Below are positions 37,638 through 45,912 of a stretch of 64,000 bases of DNA, one piece after another. The notes under the pieces are model-generated. The model saw nothing but the letters and a program-made list of their open reading frames with translations. It was not told the DNA's origin and did no database searches. Source of the DNA: an uncultured Acidimicrobiales bacterium (GTDB lineage: Bacteria > Actinomycetota > Acidimicrobiia > Acidimicrobiales > SZUA-35); contig CALAJQ010000013.1 of assembly GCA_937922785.1 (NCBI GenBank), forward strand, positions 62,001 through 126,000. Reading direction: 5' to 3'. The translations under genes and the position numbers were made by a program. Numbering within the stretch: position 1 is the first letter of the stretch; each line of letters opens with the position of its first letter.

Positions 37638-37928
37638 ATGAAAAAGTTGTACAAGCAGCCGATTTGCCAAGTACTTGAAAACCAAGGGATCGGTCTTACC
37701 GAACTAGCCCGTGCGCTAGGTGTCACGATTGACACGATCCAAAATTGGGCATACTCCAAGTGCACAATCACGGATCTTGACGCAAGGCTTTTGTCTGAGT
37801 ATCTAGAGGTGCCCGTGCCCGCATTGTTCGAAGCGGGCGCCATCCGTAAGGCCACAAAAATCGATCCCGAGACCATGAGGGCCGCTAAGGCCGCTCGCCT
37901 TGCTCGTGCAGAGAGTGAGGCCGCATAA
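37638..37928 (+). CDS. Small helix-turn-helix regulator
   Basis: This 96-residue protein from ATG 37638 has a taaggaa ribosome site; a longer GTG frame from 37563 would cross the operator and is unlikely. A helix-turn-helix of the XRE or Cro type is at about 18-45 (LTELARALGVTIDTIQNWA), followed by helices rich in Ala, Arg and Lys. It is coupled to the primase-helicase gene by TAATG overlap. It probably regulates the element's own promoters. Confidence 0.75.
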   Translation: MKKLYKQPICQVLENQGIGLTELARALGVTIDTIQNWAYSKCTITDLDARLLSEYLEVPVPALFEAGAIRKATKIDPETMRAAKAARLARAESEAA

Positions 37929-40309
37929 TGGCTGGCCCCGAAAAAGATGAAAACCCCCCAAATTGGGGGGCTTTCACAAAGGAAGTTGCGGATGAAGACA
38001 CAACACGGAGCGAGTCAAGCAAAACAAGCTCTTCTGTTAGTCTAGCACAGTCCTCAACAGATATCGACAACCCTGGCCAAGAAGCCTCTGGGGCGATTTA
38101 CTCGGAAGCATGGCGGAACGCAAAATCCATGGCTCACGGCCCCGAACTGACCGTTTTTCCAGTGCACTACCCGGTCGGTTCGGAGCTAGAGCACTGCTCG
38201 TGCAGAAAGAAAAACTGCCCCAACATCGGCAAACATCCCGCTGTCCAAAGCTGGAAAAAAGACGCATCGGCCGACCTAGGGCAGATCTCGGAATGGGCTT
38301 ACAGCCACCAATACCACAACTACGGAGTAGCACTAGAAGGCCACACGGTTCTCGACGTAGACGCACGCAACGGTGGCTTGGAGTCTTGGGAACGCCTCAA
38401 AACCGAGGTTGCCATCCCCGAAACCTTCACCGTGAGGACTGGCGGCACCGACGCTGAAGGGCGGCACGGTTTCCATGCCTACTTCAAGGGTGAGATGTCC
38501 GGCAAAGAGCTAGACGGCTTCCCAGGTGTCGACATCAAGTCCGGTGCTGGCGCATACGTAGTCGGCCCAGGTTCGACGCACGCTAGCGGCAACCTCTATG
38601 AGGTAATCCTCAACAGCGATGGCCAGACGAAACTACCTGCAGAGCTTCCCGAGGCCATAAGGGCCTTGCAAGGCTCAAGCCGTAACGGCTCAATCCCCAG
38701 CGTTACTTCTGGCTCCGCCTCGGTCGGTGTTGTTTGGGACGGTGACCCCGAATTTGATGAAGCCGAATTTCTGGCAAGGATTCAGCCCGTCGGTAAAGGC
38801 GAACGAGACATACACCTAACCCGGATGGTTGGCGCCTGGTGGTCGAACACAACCAAAACGGACCGGGCCGACATAGAAAACGTCATCTGGCAAATGGCCA
38901 CCATCATTTGGGGTGATGGAGTCCACAAAGAGATAACCGACGAAATAGTTTCAGGCAAAGCCGCACAAGTCGCGAAATGGCCCAAGACCACGCCTGGCGA
39001 CACAACGGACAGAATCCATGAACGCATACCGAACCTTCCCGATTCAGTTTGGGAGGCAACCCCAGTTCTTCGACAGATCAAAAACTTTGCTCGAAGCCGG
39101 TTGGTATCGGCCGATTCCGTTCTCGGAGCTGTACTCGCCCGTGTCGCCTACCTAACACCTCCCGAGTATCAAACACCGCCATATGTTGGGGGTAACGGTT
39201 CATACAACTACATCGTCGGAATGGTCGGACCTCCTGGCGCCGGGAAAAGCGGAACGCTTAACGCAGCCCGCGATTTCATGTCCAATGTCGATGACGAACC
39301 CAACGGGATCGCCGGGCTTTCACCATCCACTGGCCAAGGGCAGATGGAGGCATATCTCGGCCCTATAGAGACCATAGAAACAATTTACGGTCCTAAAGAG
39401 GTGCGGAAAATGGCGTACGAGCGAGTCCTATTCCAAGCCGACGAAGGCCAAACTTTGGATAAGCTCAGTTCTCAACCCGGATCTATTCTTCTAGAAACAA
39501 TCCGGTCGTTCTGGTCCGGTGGTGACGTAGGAACGCAGAACGCAAGCAAGGATCGTAACCGTTTCATTGAGGCGCACACATACCGCTATGCGTTGATCGT
39601 CGGATTCCAGCCACTTAAAGCATCGGCCATAATCGCAGATGTCGATGCGGGAACGCCGCAACGGTTTACGTGGTTCGCAGCAAGCGACCCCAAAATGAGG
39701 GGTCACGTAAGTGACGGCCCGGACGGCATCCTTGAAGGCTGGGTTCCGCCACCTCGCAGGGCCGTCCCGGTAGTTCTCACTTATCCAACAAAAGTTGGCG
39801 AGCTAGTGAAGGCGCAACGCATCGACTCAGGAACAGGGGATGTTTGGTTAGATAACTTCGAAGCGCACCGGTTGATGATGCGGATCAAGACAGCGGGGCT
39901 GTTGGCCTTGCTGCACTGTGAAACGACCGTTTCGGATGAGCTTTGGGATCTGTCCGGCGTGATTATTGAGAACAGTTTCCAGATTCTCAAATACATGCTG
40001 AAGGTCCAAGGCGCCGACCGTAAACGTTCCGAAGAGGCGACCATCGGGCGTAAAGCCCGTGAGGCCGTAGCACTGGAGGACGCCTTAGAAGAGCGTCAAA
40101 TCTCGAAGCATGAAAAGGCGTGCGCCAGCATGGCCAAACATATCGCCGAAAGATCCAAGAAGCTGGGCCGGGCGCTCGACCCCACAGAATGTAAAAACGC
40201 CACCTCTTCCCGTGACCGGAAACACGCCAAGATCGGCCAAGCCCGTGAGTGGGGTTTAGCTAACGGTGTTTTGGTCAAAGAAAAGGGGAAGTTCCGTGCC
40301 GCAGCTTAG
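37928..40309 (+). CDS. Primase-polymerase/helicase replication protein
   Basis: This 793-residue protein has a polar N-terminus (1-70), then a bifunctional primase-polymerase domain (about 75-250) with a small Cys cluster (CSCRKKNC), the metal-binding acidic pair in VLDVDARNGG and GRHGFHAYF. After a linker comes a DUF3987-like helicase/ATPase domain (about 390-690) with Walker A GPPGAGKS (about 434-441) and an acidic Walker B region (VLFQADEGQTL). The last 100 residues are basic and helical. Proteins of this type start replication of satellites, plasmids and small phages, usually at a nearby repeat-rich origin. It is the largest gene of the element. Confidence 0.85.
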   Translation: MAGPEKDENPPNWGAFTKEVADEDTTRSESSKTSSSVSLAQSSTDIDNPGQEASGAIYSEAWRNAKSMAHGPELTVFPVHYPVGSELEHCSCRKKNCPNIGKHPAVQSWKKDASADLGQISEWAYSHQYHNYGVALEGHTVLDVDARNGGLESWERLKTEVAIPETFTVRTGGTDAEGRHGFHAYFKGEMSGKELDGFPGVDIKSGAGAYVVGPGSTHASGNLYEVILNSDGQTKLPAELPEAIRALQGSSRNGSIPSVTSGSASVGVVWDGDPEFDEAEFLARIQPVGKGERDIHLTRMVGAWWSNTTKTDRADIENVIWQMATIIWGDGVHKEITDEIVSGKAAQVAKWPKTTPGDTTDRIHERIPNLPDSVWEATPVLRQIKNFARSRLVSADSVLGAVLARVAYLTPPEYQTPPYVGGNGSYNYIVGMVGPPGAGKSGTLNAARDFMSNVDDEPNGIAGLSPSTGQGQMEAYLGPIETIETIYGPKEVRKMAYERVLFQADEGQTLDKLSSQPGSILLETIRSFWSGGDVGTQNASKDRNRFIEAHTYRYALIVGFQPLKASAIIADVDAGTPQRFTWFAASDPKMRGHVSDGPDGILEGWVPPPRRAVPVVLTYPTKVGELVKAQRIDSGTGDVWLDNFEAHRLMMRIKTAGLLALLHCETTVSDELWDLSGVIIENSFQILKYMLKVQGADRKRSEEATIGRKAREAVALEDALEERQISKHEKACASMAKHIAERSKKLGRALDPTECKNATSSRDRKHAKIGQAREWGLANGVLVKEKGKFRAAA

Positions 40310-40480
40310 GGGGACAAAACGGACTCTAGGGGGGACACTTTTGGGGGGACGTCCCCCCTGGGCTGTTTCTGAAATTGGGTGGCGTCTAAACTATATTTTC
40401 ACCCTTTTTAGTGGGTTTTTCGGGGGTCGGTTTTTTACAGCGGGGGGGACGGCCGTCCCCCCTAGCTTTTTTGTCCCCCC
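40307..40480. repeat. G-tract palindromes and repeats between primase and HNH genes
   Basis: The unit GGGGGGAC or its complement occurs about seven times. Two copies pair into a perfect 16-bp palindrome at 40343-40358 (GGGGGGAC then GTCCCCCC). Another pair forms a perfect 20-bp palindrome at 40443-40462. Outer copies near 40308 and 40470 also form a larger inverted repeat. The open frames that cross this stretch have no credible protein sequence. Possible roles are transcription termination after the primase gene, G-quadruplex structure, or a replication or packaging site. Confidence 0.8.
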
Positions 40481-40597
40481 TAACTCTTGGCCTCTTCGGT
40501 TTGGGCCAAACGACCCACAAACAGGGCATTACAACCCAGGGCCTCAAGGAATTCAAACAGCTCGGAATTGACAAGTCATGTTTTACAACTTGTTGGT

Positions 40598-41212
40598 ATG
40601 GCAGATTTACGAGAGAACAAAAAACCAGCGGCGCCGGGTGCCACCAAACGACTAATAGACCGGATACTTGCGTACGAGCACTTGAATGAAGACTGGTGCA
40701 TCAACTGGCCGTATGGCACGAACAGTAGTGGCTACGGGAAAGCGAATTATCCGGGCTTCAAGACCACCAGGGCGCACCGCATCATCTGCGAGCTATGGCA
40801 CGGTCCACCGCCTAGCCCGAAACATGAAGCGGCGCACTCTTGTGGCCGTCGTATCTGCGTTAATCCGTTACATCTGCGTTGGGCGACTCCAGCTCAGAAT
40901 TGCGCTGACAAGATCGAACATGGCACGAACAGTAGAAAGCTCACAGAATCAGATGTGAGGGCCATCCGCAATCTGCGAGGTGTCCAGACTCAACAGAAAC
41001 TCGGCGAGATGTTCGGCGTTGATCAAGCGACCATCTCGGAAATACAGACCGGCCGCATTTGGTCGTGGTTTGAGAAAGAGAATATCCCAGCGCAAAGCGA
41101 AGCAGCCGTACTCGTGGCCACCCGAGAAGGCTCCACCGGGATTGAGCAGCGCCACTGGCTCTTGGCCGGTGAGATGGTTGCCGAAAGCGAAAGATGTCAG
41201 CAAGCCGCATGA
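40598..41212 (+). CDS. HNH-family protein, second copy
   Basis: This 204-residue protein starts at ATG 40598; the upstream part of the longer frame crosses the G-rich repeat region. The HNH core is AHRIICELWHGP, AAHSCGRRICVNPLHLRWAT, NCADKIEHG. The C-terminal helix-turn-helix is LTESDVRAIRNLRGVQTQQKLGEMFGVDQATISEIQ. It differs from the copy at 35520 mainly in the N-terminus and in a 35-residue C-terminal extension. HNH proteins next to capsid genes can take part in DNA packaging in HK97-type phages; they can also be homing nucleases. Confidence 0.85.
   Translation: MADLRENKKPAAPGATKRLIDRILAYEHLNEDWCINWPYGTNSSGYGKANYPGFKTTRAHRIICELWHGPPPSPKHEAAHSCGRRICVNPLHLRWATPAQNCADKIEHGTNSRKLTESDVRAIRNLRGVQTQQKLGEMFGVDQATISEIQTGRIWSWFEKENIPAQSEAAVLVATREGSTGIEQRHWLLAGEMVAESERCQQAA
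40971..41106 (+). repeat. Inverted repeat, right copy (3' region of second HNH gene)
   Basis: This is the partner of 35523-35660 in opposite orientation. Recombination between the two copies would invert the 5.3 kb between them, which carries the protease, both beta-rich proteins, the regulator and the primase. Confidence 0.85.
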
Positions 41213-41544
41213 TCGCCAAATTTGAACTAAGCCGAAATGTACTGTACGTCGATCCAGAACGAGAAGGGCATGCAGCCCTTGGAGCGGCCCTAACCGAAAT
41301 CGCAAAGATAGTTGACCTCTCAGTAGTTCAATTCGAAACCGGGCCAGCCATGGACCTCGCAGCCGAAGCCAAACACGGTGGAGACCAGGCCCTCATGAAC
41401 CTCTGGGCCGAACTAGCCGCATTACTGGCGCTGCTAGACGGCACAAACAAGGTCACTAGCCCGAACATGATCACGGCAAGCCACCTGGCCCGTTTGAGCC
41501 TCAAGAACGAGGTTTTATGGGAGCAACAGCAAACCGCAGCCTAA
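41194..41544 (+). CDS. Small protein of unknown function
   Basis: This 116-residue protein could also begin at ATG 41209 (MIAKFELS). It is mostly helical, acidic, with no membrane segment, and overlaps the second HNH gene by 19 bp. An EIAKIVDLSVVQFETG stretch and a Leu/Ala-rich helix (LWAELAALLALLDG) are the clearest parts. I recognise no family. Coupling to the HNH gene suggests a phage-type accessory protein. Confidence 0.5.
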   Translation: MSASRMIAKFELSRNVLYVDPEREGHAALGAALTEIAKIVDLSVVQFETGPAMDLAAEAKHGGDQALMNLWAELAALLALLDGTNKVTSPNMITASHLARLSLKNEVLWEQQQTAA

Positions 41545-42600
41545 GGCGTGGGAGGCCCTGCAGGCTCTCTGTCGAACCAGGGCGGTGGGTTACCCATCCT
41601 TGTGGCTAGGACGGCCTCACAGAGGCTTACAGCGGCTCTCACGGGCACTCCTGAAACAAGCACCTAACACGAGCACCACCCAGAACCACGGGGGCCAAGA
41701 CGAGAGCAGCCGAAGGGGCCACAAACAAAGCAAGCACCACAGTGCAGCCACCAAAGGCAAGGGCTGCAGGCTCTAACACAAACACCCCAATGGCCAGTAA
41801 AAAGTAATGGGCCTGAGCGTCGGGGCCAAGGTCCAAGTAAGGGCAGGGCCTAAGGCAGGCCCCAAGTAAGACGCAAGTAACGAACGCTTTATGAGTAAGG
41901 CCGAGATCTTGGCTAATTAGCTCAAGTAACGCTTGAACGGCTCAAGTAAGTGACGTTTTGGCTAGCAAGTAAGAAGCAAAGTAAGGGCCTAAAGGAGCAG
42001 CCAGCAACAACTAAGTTTTTGTGGTCAAATTACATCTTTTCGTAGGCCCAACGAACTAGGAAAAACCCCTTGCAATAAGCGAAATACGGAACCAATGGCC
42101 CCTCGGTGAGCAATGCCAGAACCTAGAAAAAGTAAGGGGTAGCCTCGACCCTGTTTCGCTCGCGTGCTGGAGGGCTTACATTGCGCTTTCGGTCACACAT
42201 TTGGGCCTAAATGTATGGATTTGGGGGCCTGAGTGGGGCCAGAAGTAACGATTTAGGGTCGTTTGATGGGATTAGCCGACCAAAGTAAGCCAAAGTAAGC
42301 CCCGAAAGTAAGGGGGCCTTACTTGAAGCCGCCTTACTGCGCAGACGTGGGGCTTTAGTTGCCTTGCTTTCCTTACTTGAGGGCCTTACTTGCCAGCGAC
42401 CGAGGCCAAAGCTCCCGCCAAAGGTCTAGCGACACAACCTAAACCAATGGTCAATAGGTAACCCTCTCGCAGCGGGTAGGCCCTATGGCCCCCTCCCTTG
42501 CCAGCAACATGCGTGTTGATGCTTGTGCTAGACTGGAGTCATAACGAAAATGGCGGTGAAACAAAGATCCGCCAAAGAACCTCTAAAGGAATTACTAGCG
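41545..42600. other. Non-coding region of about 1 kb with iteron-like repeats
   Basis: No credible coding frame is present. The region is dominated by AAGTAA repeats (41802-42391) and reads as a series of short GC-rich and AG-rich pieces. It separates the replication and HNH genes from the capsid gene. The last 60 bp must contain the promoter and leader of the capsid gene. Confidence 0.8.
41802..42391. repeat. AAGTAA iteron-like array with strand switch
   Basis: AAGTAA occurs on the plus strand at 41802, 41835, 41864, 41875, 41924, 41944, 41967, 41979, 42130, 42243, 42283, 42293 and 42306, often continuing as AAGTAAG, with near copies at 41796 and 41892. After that it occurs only in reverse as TTACTT at 42319, 42373 and 42386, with a near copy at 42333. 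The switch point is a perfect inverted repeat, AAGTAAGG-GGG-CCTTACTT, at 42306-42324. Such arrays bind initiator, terminase or partition proteins. Confidence 0.85.
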
Positions 42601-43806
42601 ATGACCATTACAGCACTAAAGAACAGAATTTCAGAACTAGACGGAGAGCGAGAAGACATCCTTCTACGTTCCACCGAGGGCGAAAAGCTCGACAGTGACC
42701 GGATCCGTGAGATCCGCTCCGAAGTGGCCACCCTCGAAACTGAGCTAGCCGATAAGCAAGCCGAACGAGACAACGCAACCGTTGTTGTTAGTGTTGGCTC
42801 CACCTCTGAGGCTCGCTACGCAGCCCCAGGAACCGTTGTTGACCGCAACACCGACCTAGACGGACTGTTTGGCACTCCAAGCGCTGCCGAGATCGCTGAA
42901 GCACGCTCGAAGTTCAACGCCACGTTGAAGGGTGAACGTGAAGAGCGCGCACCGCAAGGCGTAAGCGTTCCCGCGGAGGGCGGGCACACGGCGCCAATTC
43001 ACACAGCGAACGAAGTTTTTCGGCTTGTTTCTGGCCGTTTGGTCTGTGCTCAGGCTGGCGCACGGATTGTGCTTTACCAGGAAGGCTCGGGCCAGAAGTG
43101 GATCTTGCCTAAGCTCGACAGCCGCCCCGAGGCGACGTGGCGTGACGAACACGCCGTCATTACTGAGGACAGCGCAACGTTCTCAACCGAAACTCTTACA
43201 CCTAAGAGCCTCGCCTCGCTTACTAAGGTTTCTTGGGAACTAGCCCAGGACAGCAACGTCGATATGGGATCTCTCGTTATCGCAGAGACAGCAACCAACA
43301 TGGCCTTGACGCTCGATAGGGCGGCTCTTGCAGGTTCTGGCGTCGATCCAGAACCAAGCGGAATCCTTACTAACGGTGGTATTCAGACTATTGACCTGGC
43401 TGGCGCTGTTCTTGACCATGATGCAGTGGCCTCAGGCTTCCTCGCAGTCCAAGAACTGGACTACAGCCCGACCGCAATGCTTGTCTCGCACAAGCGTTAC
43501 GCTCAACTTGTTAACGAGAAAGCCTCTGGCTCAGGGGAATGGATCGGCCGTAGCCCGCTCTTGGGTGAAGCCGGTAAGAAGGGCTTCCAGATTCTTGCAA
43601 GCTCACAGCTTGATGACGACGAAATCTTGATTGGTGACTTCTCCAACTTGGTGATCGGTTACCGACAGAACATCACCGCGAAGGTTCTCGATCAGTTGTT
43701 CGCAGCAAACGGACAGATTGGTTACATCGTCGCAGCTCGTGCCGATGTTGCGATCATGCGGCCCGATGCTTTCGTGCAGCTAACCAACCCTGCAGCCATC
43801 GTCTAA
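42601..43806 (+). CDS. HK97-fold major capsid protein
   Basis: This 401-residue protein from ATG 42601 has an aaagga site ten bases upstream; the frame also extends to an ATG at 42550. An N-terminal helical stretch of about 75 residues (ALKNRISELDGEREDIL; ETELADKQAERD) resembles the scaffolding delta domain that the prohead protease removes. The remainder follows the phage capsid family pattern: WILPKLDSRPEATW, LTPKSLASLTKVSWELAQDS, DRAALAGSG-EPSGIL, SGEWIGRSPLLGEAGKKGFQIL and the end VAIMRPDAFVQLTNP. It appears complete. Confidence 0.92.
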   Translation: MTITALKNRISELDGEREDILLRSTEGEKLDSDRIREIRSEVATLETELADKQAERDNATVVVSVGSTSEARYAAPGTVVDRNTDLDGLFGTPSAAEIAEARSKFNATLKGEREERAPQGVSVPAEGGHTAPIHTANEVFRLVSGRLVCAQAGARIVLYQEGSGQKWILPKLDSRPEATWRDEHAVITEDSATFSTETLTPKSLASLTKVSWELAQDSNVDMGSLVIAETATNMALTLDRAALAGSGVDPEPSGILTNGGIQTIDLAGAVLDHDAVASGFLAVQELDYSPTAMLVSHKRYAQLVNEKASGSGEWIGRSPLLGEAGKKGFQILASSQLDDDEILIGDFSNLVIGYRQNITAKVLDQLFAANGQIGYIVAARADVAIMRPDAFVQLTNPAAIV

Positions 43807-44228
43807 TCGTTAATTTCCTCCTGGCTTACGCACCGCCAATTTGTAAGTCCGGGAATAGGAAACATTTGCCAGCGCATTGTTTCTGCTCAGGTCAAGGTTT
43901 TTCTTCTTTCCCTTGGCTTGAGCCGCTCCTAGCGGGAGCGGGTTACCTCCTTCAGTGCCGCCAAAGGTTCAGAAGGCTCCAAATAAGGGTTTTCATATTT
44001 TCTGTTTGGACCCGCTCCCGCAAAAGAGTTTCTTTCTTCTTTAGCCGCCTCCCGTGAATTTGTCCATGGTTCACCGAGGGCAGTAAGCAAGCCAGCCTTT
44101 TCTCTTGGGGCTGGCTTGTTTGCTTTTTGAGTCACCGGAAACCACAACCGCACCGCACAATGGCCAAGTCTGTGCCTATCTGGAGCTTGCAGCCGTTACT
44201 TGACCAGGGGTTTTAGTGTTCAAGAGAT
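43807..44228. other. Non-coding right end of the element
   Basis: No gene is supported in these 422 bp. They hold a hairpin at 43924-43942 (CCGCTCC and GGAGCGG) and pyrimidine-rich runs, then the terminator at 44086. Portal, terminase or connector genes that would normally neighbour a capsid gene are absent. Confidence 0.75.
44086..44128 (+). terminator. Intrinsic terminator downstream of the capsid gene
   Basis: CAAGCCAGCC (44088-44097) pairs perfectly with GGCTGGCTTG (44109-44118) around an 11-base loop and is followed by TTTGCTTTTT. This would end transcription coming from the capsid gene before the attachment site. Confidence 0.8.
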
Positions 44229-44281
44229 CTTGAGGGGCTAGTGTCCGAAAGGACGTGGGGGTTCAAGTCCCCCCTCCGACA
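44229..44281 (+). repeat. attR: 3' half of a different tRNA-Leu
   Basis: The fragment starts with the 15 bases shared with attL, then has its own variable arm (GTCC-GAAA-GGAC) and T arm (GGGGG-TTCAAGT-CCCCC) and ends CTCCGACA. Each stem is internally complementary, so it is a genuine tRNA-Leu 3' half and not a decayed copy of the one at 34004. It lacks the 5' half and cannot be a functional tRNA. Confidence 0.85.
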
Positions 44282-45909
44282 CACTTATTAGTACACGCGT
44301 CGGGTCCCGCTGAGACCTGCATGCGTCCGTCGTCGTGGTAGACGACGGCGAGGTTGAGTGCGCTGTAGACGGCTTTGCGGTCTGCGGGTTCGGCGGTGGC
44401 CAGGATGGCGACGATACCTTTGAGCTGGCCGACGAGGTCTTTGATCTCTGCGGAGGTCAGTCGACCGTTTGACGTTTTGGGTCGGAGTGCGATCTCGGCT
44501 GCCTTGCGGGCCAGTTTCACTTCGGTGATCCATTCAGCTACGATTGTTGGGTCGGTGCCGGCTTCGAGGGCTTGGCGATATTTGGCGAGTTTGTCGTCGC
44601 ACTCGGCAAGCCTTTTGCGTGCCGCCGTGAGTCGGTTCTGCTCTGCCGGATCCGGGCCGAAGCCATCCTGCAGCGTGGCGCAGGTTTGGTCGATGTTGTC
44701 GTCGTCGAAGAGTTGGGCGAGCCACCCATCGATGGCGGGAGTGAGTGCGTCTTCTCGGACGTAGATGGTTTTTGGGTGCTTGTCGGTGGCGATAGCGTAC
44801 TCGGCAGGGAACTTGCATCGGTAGTAGGCGCGCTTGTGGTTCCAAGAACCTTGCATGCGCCGTCCGCACTTAGCGCATTGAACGTGTCCGCTGAGGAGGT
44901 ATGTGTGTTTGGTTCGCTCTCGACGGACCTTGGCTCTCTTCGCTCCGGTGAAGACGGCTTGGGCTTCCGTGAACTGTTCGAGGGTGACGAGGGCCTCGTG
45001 GGTGGGGTTTTCGGACCAGATCCAGTCGGATCGGTCGTTCCATCGCATCTTGGATTGGTGGCCGAGGGCTACGTCGTCGACGTCGAGGAGTTCTTCGTGG
45101 CGTTGTTGACGGTTCCACACTTGGAAGCCGGTGTAGCGAGGATTCTGCAATATCGAGCGAACGGCAATCTTGCTCCAAACGCCTTGGCTGGAAGCCCGGT
45201 GTCGGTTCCGAGATCGGTCGTATCCGGAAGGGGACAGGATTCCGTCTCGGGTCAGCCCCTCAGCGATCGAATAGAGCCCCGATCCGGCAACAAACTCCTC
45301 GAAGATACGCTTCACGTTTCCCGCGGTTTCAGAATCGGGTTCCAGTACTTGGAGTCGTTGCCCGAAAGCGGCCTTGCTCGGGTTGGGGTGCGCTCCTGCG
45401 TCGCCCAGCCTGTACCCGTAGGGCGGGCGGCCTCCGAGGAAGCGGCCTTCGATTGCGGCTTGTGACGCCATAGCGGCACGGACTCGGGTCTTGATTCGGT
45501 TTCGCTCGCCCTTGCTCATTCCGCCATACAGCGACATGACGAGGTCGTGGGCGTCGCTTCCCGGGTCGATCGGTCCGCCGACCTCAGGCACCCAGAGCGT
45601 GACGTCGTAGTGAACGAACACTGGGAACGTTAGGCCAAACTGGTTTCCGTAGAACGCTCGTTGTGGCTCGCCGATTACGACGGCGTCGAAGCCGCGGCTG
45701 GGATCCGCTAGGCGGTCGAGTAGGCGGTTCCCTTCAGGCCGTCGCTTCCAAGGAATTGATCGGGATTGGCCGATGTCGAAGAATTCTTCGACGATCTCCC
45801 CACCGGGCTCGATCAGCTGCCGGGAGCGTGCAAGCTGCCAGTTTCGTGACGATGTCGGGTCTTGTTGGTCTTCAGTACTGACCCGACCGTAGAAGGCGAA
45901 GTTCCCCAT
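44263..45909 (-). CDS. Large serine recombinase
   Basis: This 548-residue protein has a catalytic resolvase domain with nucleophile Ser11 (YGRVSTEDQ), then the recombinase domain starting near YGGMSKGERNRIKTRVRAAM and GRPPYGYRL, a zinc ribbon (CAKCGRRM, YYRC) and a C-terminal coiled-coil segment (about 440-515). These are the parts of phiC31-type integrases and related transposases. The last several codons lie inside the tRNA-Leu attR fragment, so its present C-terminus was created or altered by the insertion of the neighbouring element. It is the third gene of a short minus-strand operon. Confidence 0.93.
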   Translation of the reverse strand: MGNFAFYGRVSTEDQQDPTSSRNWQLARSRQLIEPGGEIVEEFFDIGQSRSIPWKRRPEGNRLLDRLADPSRGFDAVVIGEPQRAFYGNQFGLTFPVFVHYDVTLWVPEVGGPIDPGSDAHDLVMSLYGGMSKGERNRIKTRVRAAMASQAAIEGRFLGGRPPYGYRLGDAGAHPNPSKAAFGQRLQVLEPDSETAGNVKRIFEEFVAGSGLYSIAEGLTRDGILSPSGYDRSRNRHRASSQGVWSKIAVRSILQNPRYTGFQVWNRQQRHEELLDVDDVALGHQSKMRWNDRSDWIWSENPTHEALVTLEQFTEAQAVFTGAKRAKVRRERTKHTYLLSGHVQCAKCGRRMQGSWNHKRAYYRCKFPAEYAIATDKHPKTIYVREDALTPAIDGWLAQLFDDDNIDQTCATLQDGFGPDPAEQNRLTAARKRLAECDDKLAKYRQALEAGTDPTIVAEWITEVKLARKAAEIALRPKTSNGRLTSAEIKDLVGQLKGIVAILATAEPADRKAVYSALNLAVVYHDDGRMQVSAGPDACTNKCVGGGT

Positions 45910-45912
45910 GAC

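Larger units (their letters stand above)
34088..44281. mobile_element. Integrated phage-satellite-like element in tRNA-Leu
   Basis: The element is bounded on the left by the tRNA-Leu gene with an adjacent tyrosine integrase and on the right by a 3' tRNA-Leu half. Its about 10.2 kb holds integrase, excisionase-like protein, two HNH proteins, prohead protease, two beta-rich proteins, HTH regulator, primase-helicase, a repeat-rich non-coding region and major capsid protein. I find no portal, terminase, tail, lysis or holin gene. Such a gene set fits a satellite that makes or remodels capsids but depends on a helper phage, or a decayed prophage. Genes here are more A/G-biased and use more overlapping starts than the chromosome to the left. 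Confidence 0.8.

Noticed and set aside
40266-40571. Open frame of about 100 codons after the primase gene
   Set aside because: It is read from the G-tract palindromes, has low-complexity Gly/Pro/Phe content and overlaps the primase 3' end; no ribosome site.
41585-41836. Small frames on both strands at the left edge of the AAGTAA region
   Set aside because: No ribosome sites, no conserved-looking segments, and composition follows the surrounding repeats.
41545-42540. CRISPR array, because of many short repeats
   Set aside because: The unit is only 6-7 bases, spacing varies from about 10 to 150 bases and orientation switches; no cas genes are present.
43866-44057. Short open frame downstream of the capsid gene
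   Set aside because: Composition is that of random Cys/Ser/Phe-rich translation; hairpins and pyrimidine tracts cross it.
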